Source of the DNA: Chitinophaga sp. CF418
GTDB lineage: Bacteria; Bacteroidota; Bacteroidia; Chitinophagales; Chitinophagaceae
Assembly: GCF_900142925.1 (NCBI RefSeq)
Contig: NZ_FRCN01000005.1
Span: 272,128-336,127 of the forward strand
Length of the DNA stretch: 64,000 nucleotides
Direction: 5' to 3'
The notes below the pieces were generated by a model. The model searched no databases and was not told the origin of the DNA. It saw only the letters and a program-made list of their open reading frames with translations. Made by a program: the position numbers and the translations under genes. Positions 9,259 to 18,042 of this stretch are shown one piece after another. Every line of letters starts with the position of its first letter. Within the stretch, counting starts at the first letter, position 1.

Positions 9259-9959
9259 AAGAGATGATCATCGTGCTTGCCATGGCTGATATAACAGCAC
9301 TTGGCAGTATACGCACATGGCCGGGACTGTTGGTAGCAGCTACCGGAGATGAGATCTGGGTAAGAGGCATTCCGCCTGACGCAACAGATATACAGCTCCG
9401 TAAACTACCGGCAAAACACACCTTCCTGGCAGATGCGCAGGAACGTTTATTCCTGCCCGGAAAACAAACGCCTCACGACATGCTTAAGAAGATGTCCTGG
9501 GAAGCTATTGCCTCTTTCATCACCGTGGAACTCCCCGTATCTGCCATGCCCGCCCGTCACGGTGAGGGGTATGCTGTGCGGCTGTCCCCCACTATACAGA
9601 CGGCGGAGCCTTTCGCCGTACTGACAACCCTGGAGTACTGGAAGGCCTATGCTGACACAGCGCCGCTTATCAGGTTGCAAAGATTAAGCTTCGCAGTATG
9701 CGAAACCGGCGAAGTACTGATCATAGGTACGCCGGTACCTTCTATGCCGGGCAAAGTATTTACGTTACGGGACAATATCCTGTTGCCGGCCGGTTATGAT
9801 TTTGATCCCCCGGTTGTTGGTCAGCTCATTGCCAACTGGTCCGCAACGGAGAGTGATACGTTGCTCCTGTTTCATGTGGATGGTCTGTGGGAAAAGATCC
9901 CCGGACACGTTTTTGTACGCGCTTCCAGAAGCGCTATCCGTCTCACCAATACTTTCTGA
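9255..9959 (+). CDS. bpX-like accessory protein of the ternary system
   Basis: A 234-residue protein. The start is taken at 9255, where ATG overlaps the ATPase stop in ATGA; a longer in-frame extension to 9177 would overlap the ATPase domain needlessly. The protein is beta-rich, with short repeated strands (WPGLLVAATGDEIWVRG, then VLIIGTPVPSMPG), and has no signal peptide or catalytic motif. The position between MoxR and vWA genes fits a bpX2-type accessory domain of ternary systems, but the subtype is inferred from order and not from a profile search. Its stop is 1 bp before the next start. Confidence 0.6.
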   Translation: MKEMIIVLAMADITALGSIRTWPGLLVAATGDEIWVRGIPPDATDIQLRKLPAKHTFLADAQERLFLPGKQTPHDMLKKMSWEAIASFITVELPVSAMPARHGEGYAVRLSPTIQTAEPFAVLTTLEYWKAYADTAPLIRLQRLSFAVCETGEVLIIGTPVPSMPGKVFTLRDNILLPAGYDFDPPVVGQLIANWSATESDTLLLFHVDGLWEKIPGHVFVRASRSAIRLTNTF

Positions 9960-9960
9960 A

Positions 9961-12438
9961 ATGGCGCAGTTGCATGACATGACCGTAGCATATTTTCAGG
10001 CTACAAAAGATTACTTCTGGCAATGGGCGGAAGAAGGGGAAGTCATTGAATGGACGAAAGGAGGAGGCACTATCTGTTACAAAACAGAATTGCTGAACGA
10101 CCTCTCACAGATAAAAAATCAGCTACCGCCCCTGGGCCCGTTGCTGCTGGTTATTGCACTTGGCAAACCCGCTCCCGGGCCACAGGCGATACAGTCTACA
10201 CTGCACCAATATGTGAAAGACCTGGTTGGTGATGAAATAGATATGCCTTTTGCCGACATGACCTATGAAAGGGTAGCAGATGAGCTTGAAGAGGTCGTCA
10301 CTAACTTTCTGGCGCTGCTTCGCCCTCTTCCCGGCAGATACTGGAAAGGCCTTGACAGGGAATTGCTGCTGAATACCCTTTTTGAACATGTTGAAACATT
10401 TCTGACGGGGGAAACAGCAAAAGAAATGCTGTCTATATTCCGGCGGGGCGCTTACGATTATGTGATTGCTCACAGCGCCTCCAAAGATCCTATATCTACG
10501 CTGAAAGCTGATATAAACATCCTGCGACAAATATTACAGCGTTATCCCGACACTGCCACACTGGAGGAAAAACTGAATGCGGTAGTCAACCCATCACCTC
10601 CTGTACCGGTGTTTATAGAGATCCCTTCCGATCTCCCCAAACCGGCACAGGCAGAAGATCTGTTACAGCTATTAGCGGAAGATGCTCAGACAGCATTGCT
10701 GGCATTATTGACACAACGCCTCATTGCTGCATTGCATCTGCCGATGCATACAAGAGGATATAGCGAGACTTCCTTTGGAGGCGTATCCGACATTACCAAC
10801 AAAGGCAATTTCGACAGGCTGTTGCTAAGTGAACTGGCGCACGACAATGAAACCCTGATGGTAAGGCTGGCCAATAACGAAGCCCTTTACCTGAGGCGGG
10901 AGGAACTGCCTGAGAATGAACCCGGACAACGTTTTATACTCGTAGATAAAAGCATTAAACTGTGGGGAACACCTCACCTGCTGGAGATGGCTGCTGCATT
11001 GGCATGCACCATTGACAACAAGCAGCATGCAGAAATATTACCCTTTGCACTGGTGGGAGATCGCTATGAGCCGATGGACCTCTCTTCTAAAGCGGAAATC
11101 ATTGCCGGCATGCAGTTGCTGTCGCCAGCCCTGAACAGTGCAAAGGCATTGTCTTCATTTACGGATGCCTATATACTAAAAGGACAGCAGGAATATTTTC
11201 TCATCACCGGCGAGGAACTTTTTCATACAGCCGCGTTTCAGCAATCATTCGCAGTATTGCGACGCACAGATGGTTTTGTGATCACTGTGGACAGGGAATG
11301 CCGGATACAGTTGTACAGGTATACCGCCGGTCACCGGAAGTTATTGAGTACAGCAAAGATCAGCGTGGAAATGCCGGCAGTAAGAAGAGAACGTGTTGCT
11401 GTTCAACGTATACATAGTAAGGAGGTTGACCTGCCGGAGTTCCTGAAGAACCGCCCCTTCCCGCTTTTAATTCCTTACCAATTGACAAGTCTGAATAAAA
11501 ATGACAGTTATTTCTCAAAACATACAGGCGGCTTAGCTATCACAAAACACAGACAGCTATTATTCTGGCTACAAACAAGACAGGGCGCCAGAGAGATCAC
11601 TCCCAATTTTCCTGACGCCCATAACTATTTCTTTGCACATGACGATGCGCTTTGCTACATCCTCTTTCAGGCAAAAGGAGCTCAACATCTTTCTCTATAT
11701 CTGTTTAAAAAATACACACAAGAGCTGATCCCCATAGATATAAAACATCATGAATCTGTTAGTTCCATAAGACGCAACGGTATCAGGGACGTGGCTTTGA
11801 AGCCTGACACTATTTTCAGTGGATCTCTTTATATCGATATCGCAGGAGCACCTCATATAGTAGTAGTGGATTTAGATTCCGGCGAAATGACCCTGGAGCC
11901 TGATGTCACAAAAGAAATGCTAAAGGCCATGAAGGATCGATACGAAGGACATGAACAACGGCACTGGCAATCGTTTAATACGATCAACAGCCTTAAGCAC
12001 CTGGAGATAAACCATAAAGGCAATATTGTAGTCAACAAACACGAGCTTGTCTTCACCACATACATTACGCAACTGATCAAAGCTGTCAATATAAACCCGC
12101 ATCATAGTGTGCATAATACGGAACTGCCGGTCAAACTTCCTGATACCAGGCAATCACTATCCAAATACAAATGGCCGGACGGTAGTGAAGCCTGGTTTGA
12201 CCCTTACAGACACATGTTGCATCTGCGTAGTTCAGACAAACATCTGGCAGAGATCACTATTGTGCTCGTTGTCAATCAGGCTACTGTTTGCCGGGCTTCA
12301 GATGGTGCCACCTGTGGCTATTCATCTTATTTCGTTCCGGATGACAGTAAACACATAGGACCGGATGTTTTTCACGAAAAATATATCAAACCATTCATTC
12401 AGGTAATTCAACAATATGGAACTCCAGCTGTCGTATAA
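9961..12438 (+). CDS. vWA plus beta-propeller protein of the ternary system
   Basis: An 825-residue protein; start set at 9961, one base after the previous stop, because upstream codons in frame overlap that gene. Residues 1-260 are mostly helical. Residues ~265-450 read as a von Willebrand factor A fold: strand RFILVD followed by DKSIKLWGTP (329-338), then a helix AAALACTI. The MIDAS motif is DxSxK rather than DxSxS, so metal binding may be altered. The remainder (~450-825) is strand-rich and looks like a beta-propeller (WLQTRQG, LYIDIAG and similar blades). It should be the client or adaptor of the MoxR ATPase encoded upstream. Confidence 0.7.
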   Translation: MAQLHDMTVAYFQATKDYFWQWAEEGEVIEWTKGGGTICYKTELLNDLSQIKNQLPPLGPLLLVIALGKPAPGPQAIQSTLHQYVKDLVGDEIDMPFADMTYERVADELEEVVTNFLALLRPLPGRYWKGLDRELLLNTLFEHVETFLTGETAKEMLSIFRRGAYDYVIAHSASKDPISTLKADINILRQILQRYPDTATLEEKLNAVVNPSPPVPVFIEIPSDLPKPAQAEDLLQLLAEDAQTALLALLTQRLIAALHLPMHTRGYSETSFGGVSDITNKGNFDRLLLSELAHDNETLMVRLANNEALYLRREELPENEPGQRFILVDKSIKLWGTPHLLEMAAALACTIDNKQHAEILPFALVGDRYEPMDLSSKAEIIAGMQLLSPALNSAKALSSFTDAYILKGQQEYFLITGEELFHTAAFQQSFAVLRRTDGFVITVDRECRIQLYRYTAGHRKLLSTAKISVEMPAVRRERVAVQRIHSKEVDLPEFLKNRPFPLLIPYQLTSLNKNDSYFSKHTGGLAITKHRQLLFWLQTRQGAREITPNFPDAHNYFFAHDDALCYILFQAKGAQHLSLYLFKKYTQELIPIDIKHHESVSSIRRNGIRDVALKPDTIFSGSLYIDIAGAPHIVVVDLDSGEMTLEPDVTKEMLKAMKDRYEGHEQRHWQSFNTINSLKHLEINHKGNIVVNKHELVFTTYITQLIKAVNINPHHSVHNTELPVKLPDTRQSLSKYKWPDGSEAWFDPYRHMLHLRSSDKHLAEITIVLVVNQATVCRASDGATCGYSSYFVPDDSKHIGPDVFHEKYIKPFIQVIQQYGTPAVV

Positions 12439-15253
12439 TCCGCAAACCAGGCACAAAACAAGCGCTGCCTTCCTCCGTGGTAATTCCCCGGAGCAATGGT
12501 TCCGTGAAATGAACGATTGGCAGATCCCGCTGAAAGGACTTACCTGTTTCCTGTTGCCTGAACATAAAAACGCTGTGACACCCGGCGGACTACTGGTGAT
12601 CTTCAATGATCAGGTACCTGCCACGGGAAAAATAAGCCATCCTTACGGGGGCATCAACGGGAATCTTTTCATTCCGGTTGATGCGACCCTGGCGCCTGCG
12701 CTATCTCCTGTTGAAATGCGGGAATTACTGATATGGCATGTGCAGGTTTTCCATCCGGCAATAGGTTTTGTAGGCTTTGATAAAGAAGATCAACGTCCAA
12801 TAAGCAGCTTCCTGTCGCCGGGGCAGGCCCGGGAGCGGAGCTGGGATCACGCACATCCGGGTATGCCTCCACTGGCTTATCTGCATACTATCAGTGTTGC
12901 CATACCTGATGGACAGGAACTGACTGACCTGTTAAACCACGGTCAGGTTCCTCAGCCATTATCTGAATTACCAGGTAAAAGGCGCCGCAATAGCCTGTTC
13001 CTGCGTTTCATTGACTGGATGGTCAGATGGTTTCTCCGGTTCCTGCTGACAATGTTCAATATCGTTTCTGTCTTCCTGCGGCGTATTCCTGCAACACCGG
13101 GTCAGGCCTCTTACACAGGATCTGGCCGTGCAGGCAGAGGGGGTGCAGGGGCCTCCCGCTCCGGTCAAACGGAAAACCCCAAAGGTGTAAGGACCAGTGG
13201 GGTCAGGGAAAAGCTCCGGAAATGGATAGAAAAAACGCTGGGCGATATTGAGGAAAGAAGAGATAGTGAGCTGGACCGCCTGCTTAAAATGTTTGACAAA
13301 GATGGGGATGAGGCCCTCAAATATGCCATACCACTTGGTGAAGATCCAGCAGCTGGCAGAGGTACCGCACCGCAGTCTTCCAGGCTTTCAAGACAGGAAA
13401 CCAATTTTAACCTGGGAACGCTATTGGGCAGCAGGCCCGTGGATACCTGGACCTCTGCAGAAAGTTATACTACATTATTGTCAAGGAAATATGAACAGCT
13501 GGCAGCAAAAGCGCTGGAAGAAGGCGACCACAGAAAGGCTGCTTATATTTACGCCCATCTGCTACGCAATCTGCACCGGGCAGCTATCGTGCTGGAAGAA
13601 GGGCGGTTTTACCATGAAGCTGCGGCTTTATACATGGACCGTCTTGGACAGCCTGTAAAGGCAGCTGAATGCTTTGAAAAGGGAGGTTTGCTGCTCGATG
13701 CCATCAACATCTATAAAAAACTGGAAAAGTACGAGAAAACCGGCGACCTGTACCGGCAACTGTCACAGGAAAAACCGGCACAACAATACTTTCAGCTGGC
13801 TGTCGACGCCGCCATGCAGCAAAAGAATCACCTGGAAGCTGCCCGCATCCTGCAACATAAGTCCGGAAAACCGGAAGAGGCCTGTGAGGTGTTACTGGAA
13901 GGCTGGCAGAACGGTAACCAGGACAAGGACTGCTTGTCGCAATACCTTCATCTTGCTGAAGAACTGGATGAAAACAGCTTAGCCGGTAAAATGCGAATGA
14001 TCTATGAACAGAAGACGCCGGAACATAAAATAGATAATCTGGTGGAGATCTTCCTTGCATTCAAAAAGAATATGAACGAAGCGGCACAGGATACTGCTGT
14101 GGAAATAGCATATGAGGTGATTAGCCCGCAGATAGCCGCCGGTAGAGAAGACAGATTGGCTGTATTGAAAAAGATGCTACCCGCTGATAAGGAACTGCCT
14201 GCCGACATTTACCGGTACAGTGCCCGGAAAAGAGAGGTAAAACCAACAGTTGCCCGTACTGATCAGAGCTTCCAGTTAGAGCAACATATCAATTGGCTGG
14301 CAGCGACTGTTATTAAAAAGCAGCTCATATTTGTAGGAACATCAGCCAATGTGCTGTTTCTGCTTCGAATGACGCCCCAGGGCTCCCGTAAATACTATTC
14401 CTGGCAATACCAGTCCCTTCCGGATAAAAATGGCCAGGAAGAGCAATTCTATCCTTATATCTCGGAAAACAACGCCTCAAAGTATGGCTGTAAGCTTCTG
14501 CACCTGCCAACTTCCCATAATAGACGGATTACTCTGGGTAAACTCATACTTCCGTCAGAGAAACCATTCGGCGACAAAGTGATCTTAGATACCACTGATT
14601 ACCCGGCCAATCACATGGGTGGGACAATCGGTATGACTATTAACTCAGGAGGAGATCCGCTCACAGTGTACTCTGACTGGGAGTGGGCCACCGTATTAAT
14701 AAAAGAAGCGTCTTCCGCCAGCTATTATTGCACCTATCCGGACTCCGCACGTTTTGATATTCCCAGACCGGATCATCCCTCCGCCCTCTGGGGTGAAGGC
14801 CCTTTTTACTTTGGTCATGGCAACAAAATTTACCGGGTAGACCGGGAAGGGCAGACGCAACACCTGGAGCTTCCTTATGAGATCAACCATATCACGGCTA
14901 CTGATATAACCAATGGCATGTTACTGATGGCATATACCACCCATGGTTGTGTATATGTTATGGATAAACAGAACGGATTGCAGCCTTATTCCCAATATTT
15001 CGCCGATGATGTTGTTGTACGGGTAAGTCAGTTCGTTTCCAAAACATTCCTGGTGCTGGCTACAAATAAGGGGACAATCGTTTACAATATAACGACAGGT
15101 CTCCCCACGATAAAAACACATATCGATACAGCCGCACCTGTAAAGTTTATACTTCCAACCGGAGAACAGAATGAAGTAGCACTGGTAGATGAAAAAGGCA
15201 GGATCACTGTCCACAAAATCGACGACAGAATTACCGTCGTTTATAAACGATAA
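12416..15253 (+). CDS. Large bpX6-like/TPR/beta-propeller protein of the ternary system
   Basis: A 945-residue protein overlapping the preceding gene by 23 bp. Residues 1-180 form an N-terminal domain that I tentatively compare to bpX6. A Trp/Phe/Leu-rich hydrophobic helix at 193-222 could anchor it to the membrane. A Gly/Arg-rich linker leads to a TPR-like region (about 355-520: YEQLAAKALEEGDHRKAAYI, AAALYMDRLGQPVKAAE and similar A/G/Y-spaced helices). The last ~330 residues are blade-like strands of a beta-propeller. It lacks an enzymatic motif and so looks like a scaffold or sensor. Last gene of the operon, followed by a 153-bp gap. Confidence 0.65.
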   Translation: MELQLSYNPQTRHKTSAAFLRGNSPEQWFREMNDWQIPLKGLTCFLLPEHKNAVTPGGLLVIFNDQVPATGKISHPYGGINGNLFIPVDATLAPALSPVEMRELLIWHVQVFHPAIGFVGFDKEDQRPISSFLSPGQARERSWDHAHPGMPPLAYLHTISVAIPDGQELTDLLNHGQVPQPLSELPGKRRRNSLFLRFIDWMVRWFLRFLLTMFNIVSVFLRRIPATPGQASYTGSGRAGRGGAGASRSGQTENPKGVRTSGVREKLRKWIEKTLGDIEERRDSELDRLLKMFDKDGDEALKYAIPLGEDPAAGRGTAPQSSRLSRQETNFNLGTLLGSRPVDTWTSAESYTTLLSRKYEQLAAKALEEGDHRKAAYIYAHLLRNLHRAAIVLEEGRFYHEAAALYMDRLGQPVKAAECFEKGGLLLDAINIYKKLEKYEKTGDLYRQLSQEKPAQQYFQLAVDAAMQQKNHLEAARILQHKSGKPEEACEVLLEGWQNGNQDKDCLSQYLHLAEELDENSLAGKMRMIYEQKTPEHKIDNLVEIFLAFKKNMNEAAQDTAVEIAYEVISPQIAAGREDRLAVLKKMLPADKELPADIYRYSARKREVKPTVARTDQSFQLEQHINWLAATVIKKQLIFVGTSANVLFLLRMTPQGSRKYYSWQYQSLPDKNGQEEQFYPYISENNASKYGCKLLHLPTSHNRRITLGKLILPSEKPFGDKVILDTTDYPANHMGGTIGMTINSGGDPLTVYSDWEWATVLIKEASSASYYCTYPDSARFDIPRPDHPSALWGEGPFYFGHGNKIYRVDREGQTQHLELPYEINHITATDITNGMLLMAYTTHGCVYVMDKQNGLQPYSQYFADDVVVRVSQFVSKTFLVLATNKGTIVYNITTGLPTIKTHIDTAAPVKFILPTGEQNEVALVDEKGRITVHKIDDRITVVYKR

Positions 15254-15329
15254 AAAAGACCATTTGTCAATTTAGGCTTTTCTTAACAGTCAGGACCGTG
15301 GAAATGATCATTATCCGGCGTTTGTAGCG

Positions 15330-15365
15330 TAAATTTGTGATAGCAACTATGTCCGACCCACATAG
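15330..15365 (+). promoter_or_regulatory. Promoter box and inverted repeat before the TetR-like gene
   Basis: TAAATTTG at 15330-15337 matches TAnnTTTG. Just downstream, ctatgt (15347-15352) and acatag (15360-15365) form an inverted repeat with 7-bp spacing. A 19-bp dyad over the expected start of transcription is where a TetR-type repressor would bind its own promoter; this is inferred from position. Confidence 0.4.
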
Positions 15366-15406
15366 GGTGCTGTCATGTATTTACTTATGCTCTAAACCCA
15401 GAGATC

Positions 15407-16033
15407 ATGGACAAAAAACTCATACGCAACGCTTATAAAACTTACTGGCTGGAAAATGGTAAAAGACCCGTTTCCGTGTACACCTTCTGTCAGCAGCTGG
15501 ATGTACCTGAAACAACCTTTTACGACAGCTATTCCTCTTTTGATACGCTGGAAAAAGACATCTGGCTTTCCTTCTTCCAGGACACCCTGGAAAAGCTGAA
15601 GGAAGATGAAATATACCGGAATTATTCCGCCCGCGAAAAACTCCTCACCTTCTACTTTCTCTGGGTACAACAGCTGAAAGAGAACAGAAGTTATATCCTG
15701 CAGCAGAAAGACAAATACCTGGTGCCAGGCCTGCACCTGGACAAGCTGGAAGCTTTCCGCATCGCTTTTTACGATTATGTCCGCGAGCTGATCAAAGAAG
15801 GTTACCAGACGGGCGAGGTGAAGGAACGTAAATACATCTCTGACCAGTACGTACACGGCTTCTGGCTGCAGGCGCTGTTCGTATTGCGCTACTGGACAAA
15901 AGATGACAGTGAACGCTTCGAAATGACAGATGCTGCCATAGAAAAAGCAGTAAACCTCAGCTTCCAGCTGATCAGTTCCAATACGCTTGACAGTATTCTG
16001 GATTTCGGAAAATTCATGTTTGCAAGGAAATAA
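15407..16033 (+). CDS. TetR-like transcriptional regulator
   Basis: A 208-residue regulator. The first ~55 residues are a helix-turn-helix of TetR type: IRNAYKTYWLENG, then VYTFCQQLDVPETTFYDSYSSFDTLEKDIW, where the tyrosine-rich recognition helix is typical. The rest is an all-helical ligand or dimer domain with FVLRYWTKDDSERFEMTD. It is followed after 6 bp by an AarF/UbiB-type kinase gene, so the two are co-transcribed, and the regulator may control the pair through the dyad at 15347-15365. The ligand is unknown. Confidence 0.75.
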   Translation: MDKKLIRNAYKTYWLENGKRPVSVYTFCQQLDVPETTFYDSYSSFDTLEKDIWLSFFQDTLEKLKEDEIYRNYSAREKLLTFYFLWVQQLKENRSYILQQKDKYLVPGLHLDKLEAFRIAFYDYVRELIKEGYQTGEVKERKYISDQYVHGFWLQALFVLRYWTKDDSERFEMTDAAIEKAVNLSFQLISSNTLDSILDFGKFMFARK

Positions 16034-16039
16034 GACAGT

Positions 16040-17362
16040 ATGAAAGAACAGACGAACATCCCTACCGGTAAAGTTGAACGTGCCAGCAAATTTGTAACAA
16101 CAGGATTGAAAGTAGGTACCAACTACCTCAAACATTATACAAAAAAACTCATAGATCCTTCTATCAGCAGGGAAGAACTCCATGCCGACAATGCCGAAGA
16201 CATTTATGATACCCTTAGCAACCTGAAAGGAAGCGCACTTAAAGTAGCACAGATGCTCAGTATGGATAAAGGTATGCTGCCTAAAGCCTATACTGAACGC
16301 TTTGCCATGTCGCAGTACAGCGCTCCTCCCCTTTCCGGCCCGCTGGTCATTAATACCTTTGTCAAAACACTGGGTAAATCGCCCTCCCAGCTCTATGACC
16401 ATTTCGATATGCAGGCATCCAATGCCGCCTCCATCGGGCAGGTACATAAAGCCTCCAAATGGAGCAAGGAACTGGCCATAAAGATCCAGTATCCCGGCGT
16501 GGCCAATAGCGTAAAATCAGATCTCCGCATCGTCAAACCTTTTGCTATCCGCATCGTGGGTATGAATGAAGTGGATATGGATAAATACTTCGATGAGATA
16601 GAAGGCAAACTGCTGGAAGAAACAGACTATAAACTGGAATTGCAACGCTCCATGGAAGTATCGGCCCAATGCGCCCATATTCCCAACCTGATCTTCCCGG
16701 GTTACTACCCGGAACTGTCCAGCGACAGGATCATTACCATGGACTGGCTGAAAGGATTCCATCTGAAAGAATTCCTGGAACGTAATCCCTCACAGGAAGT
16801 CCGTAACAAGATCGGGCAGGCGCTGTGGGACTTTTACCAGTTCCAGGTACACAAGCTGAAAAAGGTACATGCAGACCCGCATCCCGGCAACTTCCTGATG
16901 CGCGATGATGGAACTGTTGGGGTATTCGATTTTGGCTGTATCAAGGAAATACCGGAAGACTTCTACACCAATTACTTCCTGCTGGTGAATAAGGAAGTAT
17001 TGAAAGACGAAAAGAGGCGCAGGGAGATCTATACCAACCTGGAAATGATCCATCCCAGCGATACAGAAAAAGAAGTGGTTTTCTTCTCCGGTTTATTCCA
17101 GAGAATGATTGATATGCTGACCCTTCCCTTTACGCAGGAAGAGTTTGACTTCGGTAATGAAGACTATTTCGCGGAGATCTACGCCTATATGGATTACCTC
17201 TACAATCTGAAAGAAGTAAGAGATTCTAAAGTAGCAAGAGGATCCAGGCACTCACTGTATATCAACCGTACTTATTTCGGTTTATATTCCATCCTCAGTG
17301 ATCTGAAGGCTAAAATAATTACAGGCGATGCACGTATACAGACAATGATGCATTCAGCATAA
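16040..17362 (+). CDS. AarF/ABC1/UbiB-family atypical kinase
   Basis: A 440-residue member of the ABC1/UbiB (ADCK) protein-kinase-like family. Motifs in order: the family KxGQ region as LKVAQMLS (about residue 75, with Ala instead of Gly); the Ala-rich loop ASIGQVHKA (about 130); the Lys of LAIKIQYPG (about 148); the catalytic-loop HADPHPGNF (about 280); and DFG in VFDFGCIKE (about 296). UbiB-type proteins act as ATPases in isoprenoid quinone or membrane lipid metabolism. In a menaquinone-using Bacteroidota cell the exact role is unclear. It sits in one operon with the TetR-like gene. Confidence 0.87.
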   Translation: MKEQTNIPTGKVERASKFVTTGLKVGTNYLKHYTKKLIDPSISREELHADNAEDIYDTLSNLKGSALKVAQMLSMDKGMLPKAYTERFAMSQYSAPPLSGPLVINTFVKTLGKSPSQLYDHFDMQASNAASIGQVHKASKWSKELAIKIQYPGVANSVKSDLRIVKPFAIRIVGMNEVDMDKYFDEIEGKLLEETDYKLELQRSMEVSAQCAHIPNLIFPGYYPELSSDRIITMDWLKGFHLKEFLERNPSQEVRNKIGQALWDFYQFQVHKLKKVHADPHPGNFLMRDDGTVGVFDFGCIKEIPEDFYTNYFLLVNKEVLKDEKRRREIYTNLEMIHPSDTEKEVVFFSGLFQRMIDMLTLPFTQEEFDFGNEDYFAEIYAYMDYLYNLKEVRDSKVARGSRHSLYINRTYFGLYSILSDLKAKIITGDARIQTMMHSA

Positions 17363-17366
17363 AAGA

Positions 17367-17418
17367 GTATTCAATAAAAAAGCCCCCGCTGATAAACGGG
17401 GGCTTTTTTATTGAATAC
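17367..17418. terminator. Bidirectional terminator with 22-bp perfect arms
   Basis: A perfect inverted repeat of 22-bp arms (17367-17388 and 17397-17418) surrounds an 8-nt loop. The GC core is flanked by A and T runs, so it serves both the AarF gene and the convergent DUF2911 gene. Confidence 0.9.
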
Positions 17419-17427
17419 TTTCAACAC

Positions 17428-17925
17428 TTATTTTACCGGCACTTCTACGTGAGTCTCATCCCATTCTACTACCACTTTGTTTGCAGGTACGGTGATGGTC
17501 AGTTTCTCAACAGGTGCGCTGGTTTTAGTAGCTTTCGCTTTTACTTCCAGTACGTTCTTGTCTTTGATTTTGTCATACTCGTAAGCGCCCCATTGCTTCA
17601 GCTCACTATTCAGAATGAATGTCCATTCATTAGCTTCAGGAATAGTGAATAAAGTATAAGTACCCGCTTTTACAGGTTTACCGCCGAAGCTGCCATCTTT
17701 AGCAAAGGTGATCTCAGTAGCCTCGTTAGCGCCTAAACGCCATACTTTACCATAAGGTACCAACTCACCGAAAATAACACGGTTTCTTTTGGATGGTTGT
17801 CCGTAGGCTATCTTAACATTTTTTCCTTCGGCAGTTACACGTGGGCTTTTAGGTGCTTTATCCTGTGCAGATACAAAACTACAGGTTCCCGCCAGTAATG
17901 CGAAAAATAATAGAACGTGTTTCAT
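17428..17925 (-). CDS. Secreted DUF2911 protein
   Basis: A 165-residue exported protein. The start is set at 17925 (MKHVLLFFALL), which gives a standard signal peptide cleaved after FVSAQ; the longer frame would bury it. The mature part matches the DUF2911 pattern: SPRVTAEG, a KIAYGQPSKRNR segment with the Tyr-Gly-X-Pro, GKVWRLGANEAT, and FILNSELKQWGAYEY near residue 120. The family is common in Bacteroidota periplasm and of unknown biochemical function. Monocistronic by its spacing (117 bp to the next gene upstream). Confidence 0.85.
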   Translation of the reverse strand: MKHVLLFFALLAGTCSFVSAQDKAPKSPRVTAEGKNVKIAYGQPSKRNRVIFGELVPYGKVWRLGANEATEITFAKDGSFGGKPVKAGTYTLFTIPEANEWTFILNSELKQWGAYEYDKIKDKNVLEVKAKATKTSAPVEKLTITVPANKVVVEWDETHVEVPVK

Positions 17926-18042
17926 GGTGTAATTTGTTTTACTGTTCTGAATTTTACGAAAAATATACTTTTTCATTCATAACAGACTTACCATTCATAA
18001 CAATTCGGCGTTAAAATACGGTAGCGATTCCCGCATTCATTC

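Noticed and set aside
9796-9960. Frame overlap suggesting a fusion or frameshift between the bpX-like and vWA genes
   Set aside because: The 9255-9959 frame stops 1 bp before an ATG at 9961 that starts the vWA frame cleanly; the overlap is only upstream open frame.
15392-16447. A 351-residue minus-strand protein
   Set aside because: It is antisense to the TetR-like and AarF genes, both of which have clear family motifs; Phe/Cys-rich shadow composition.
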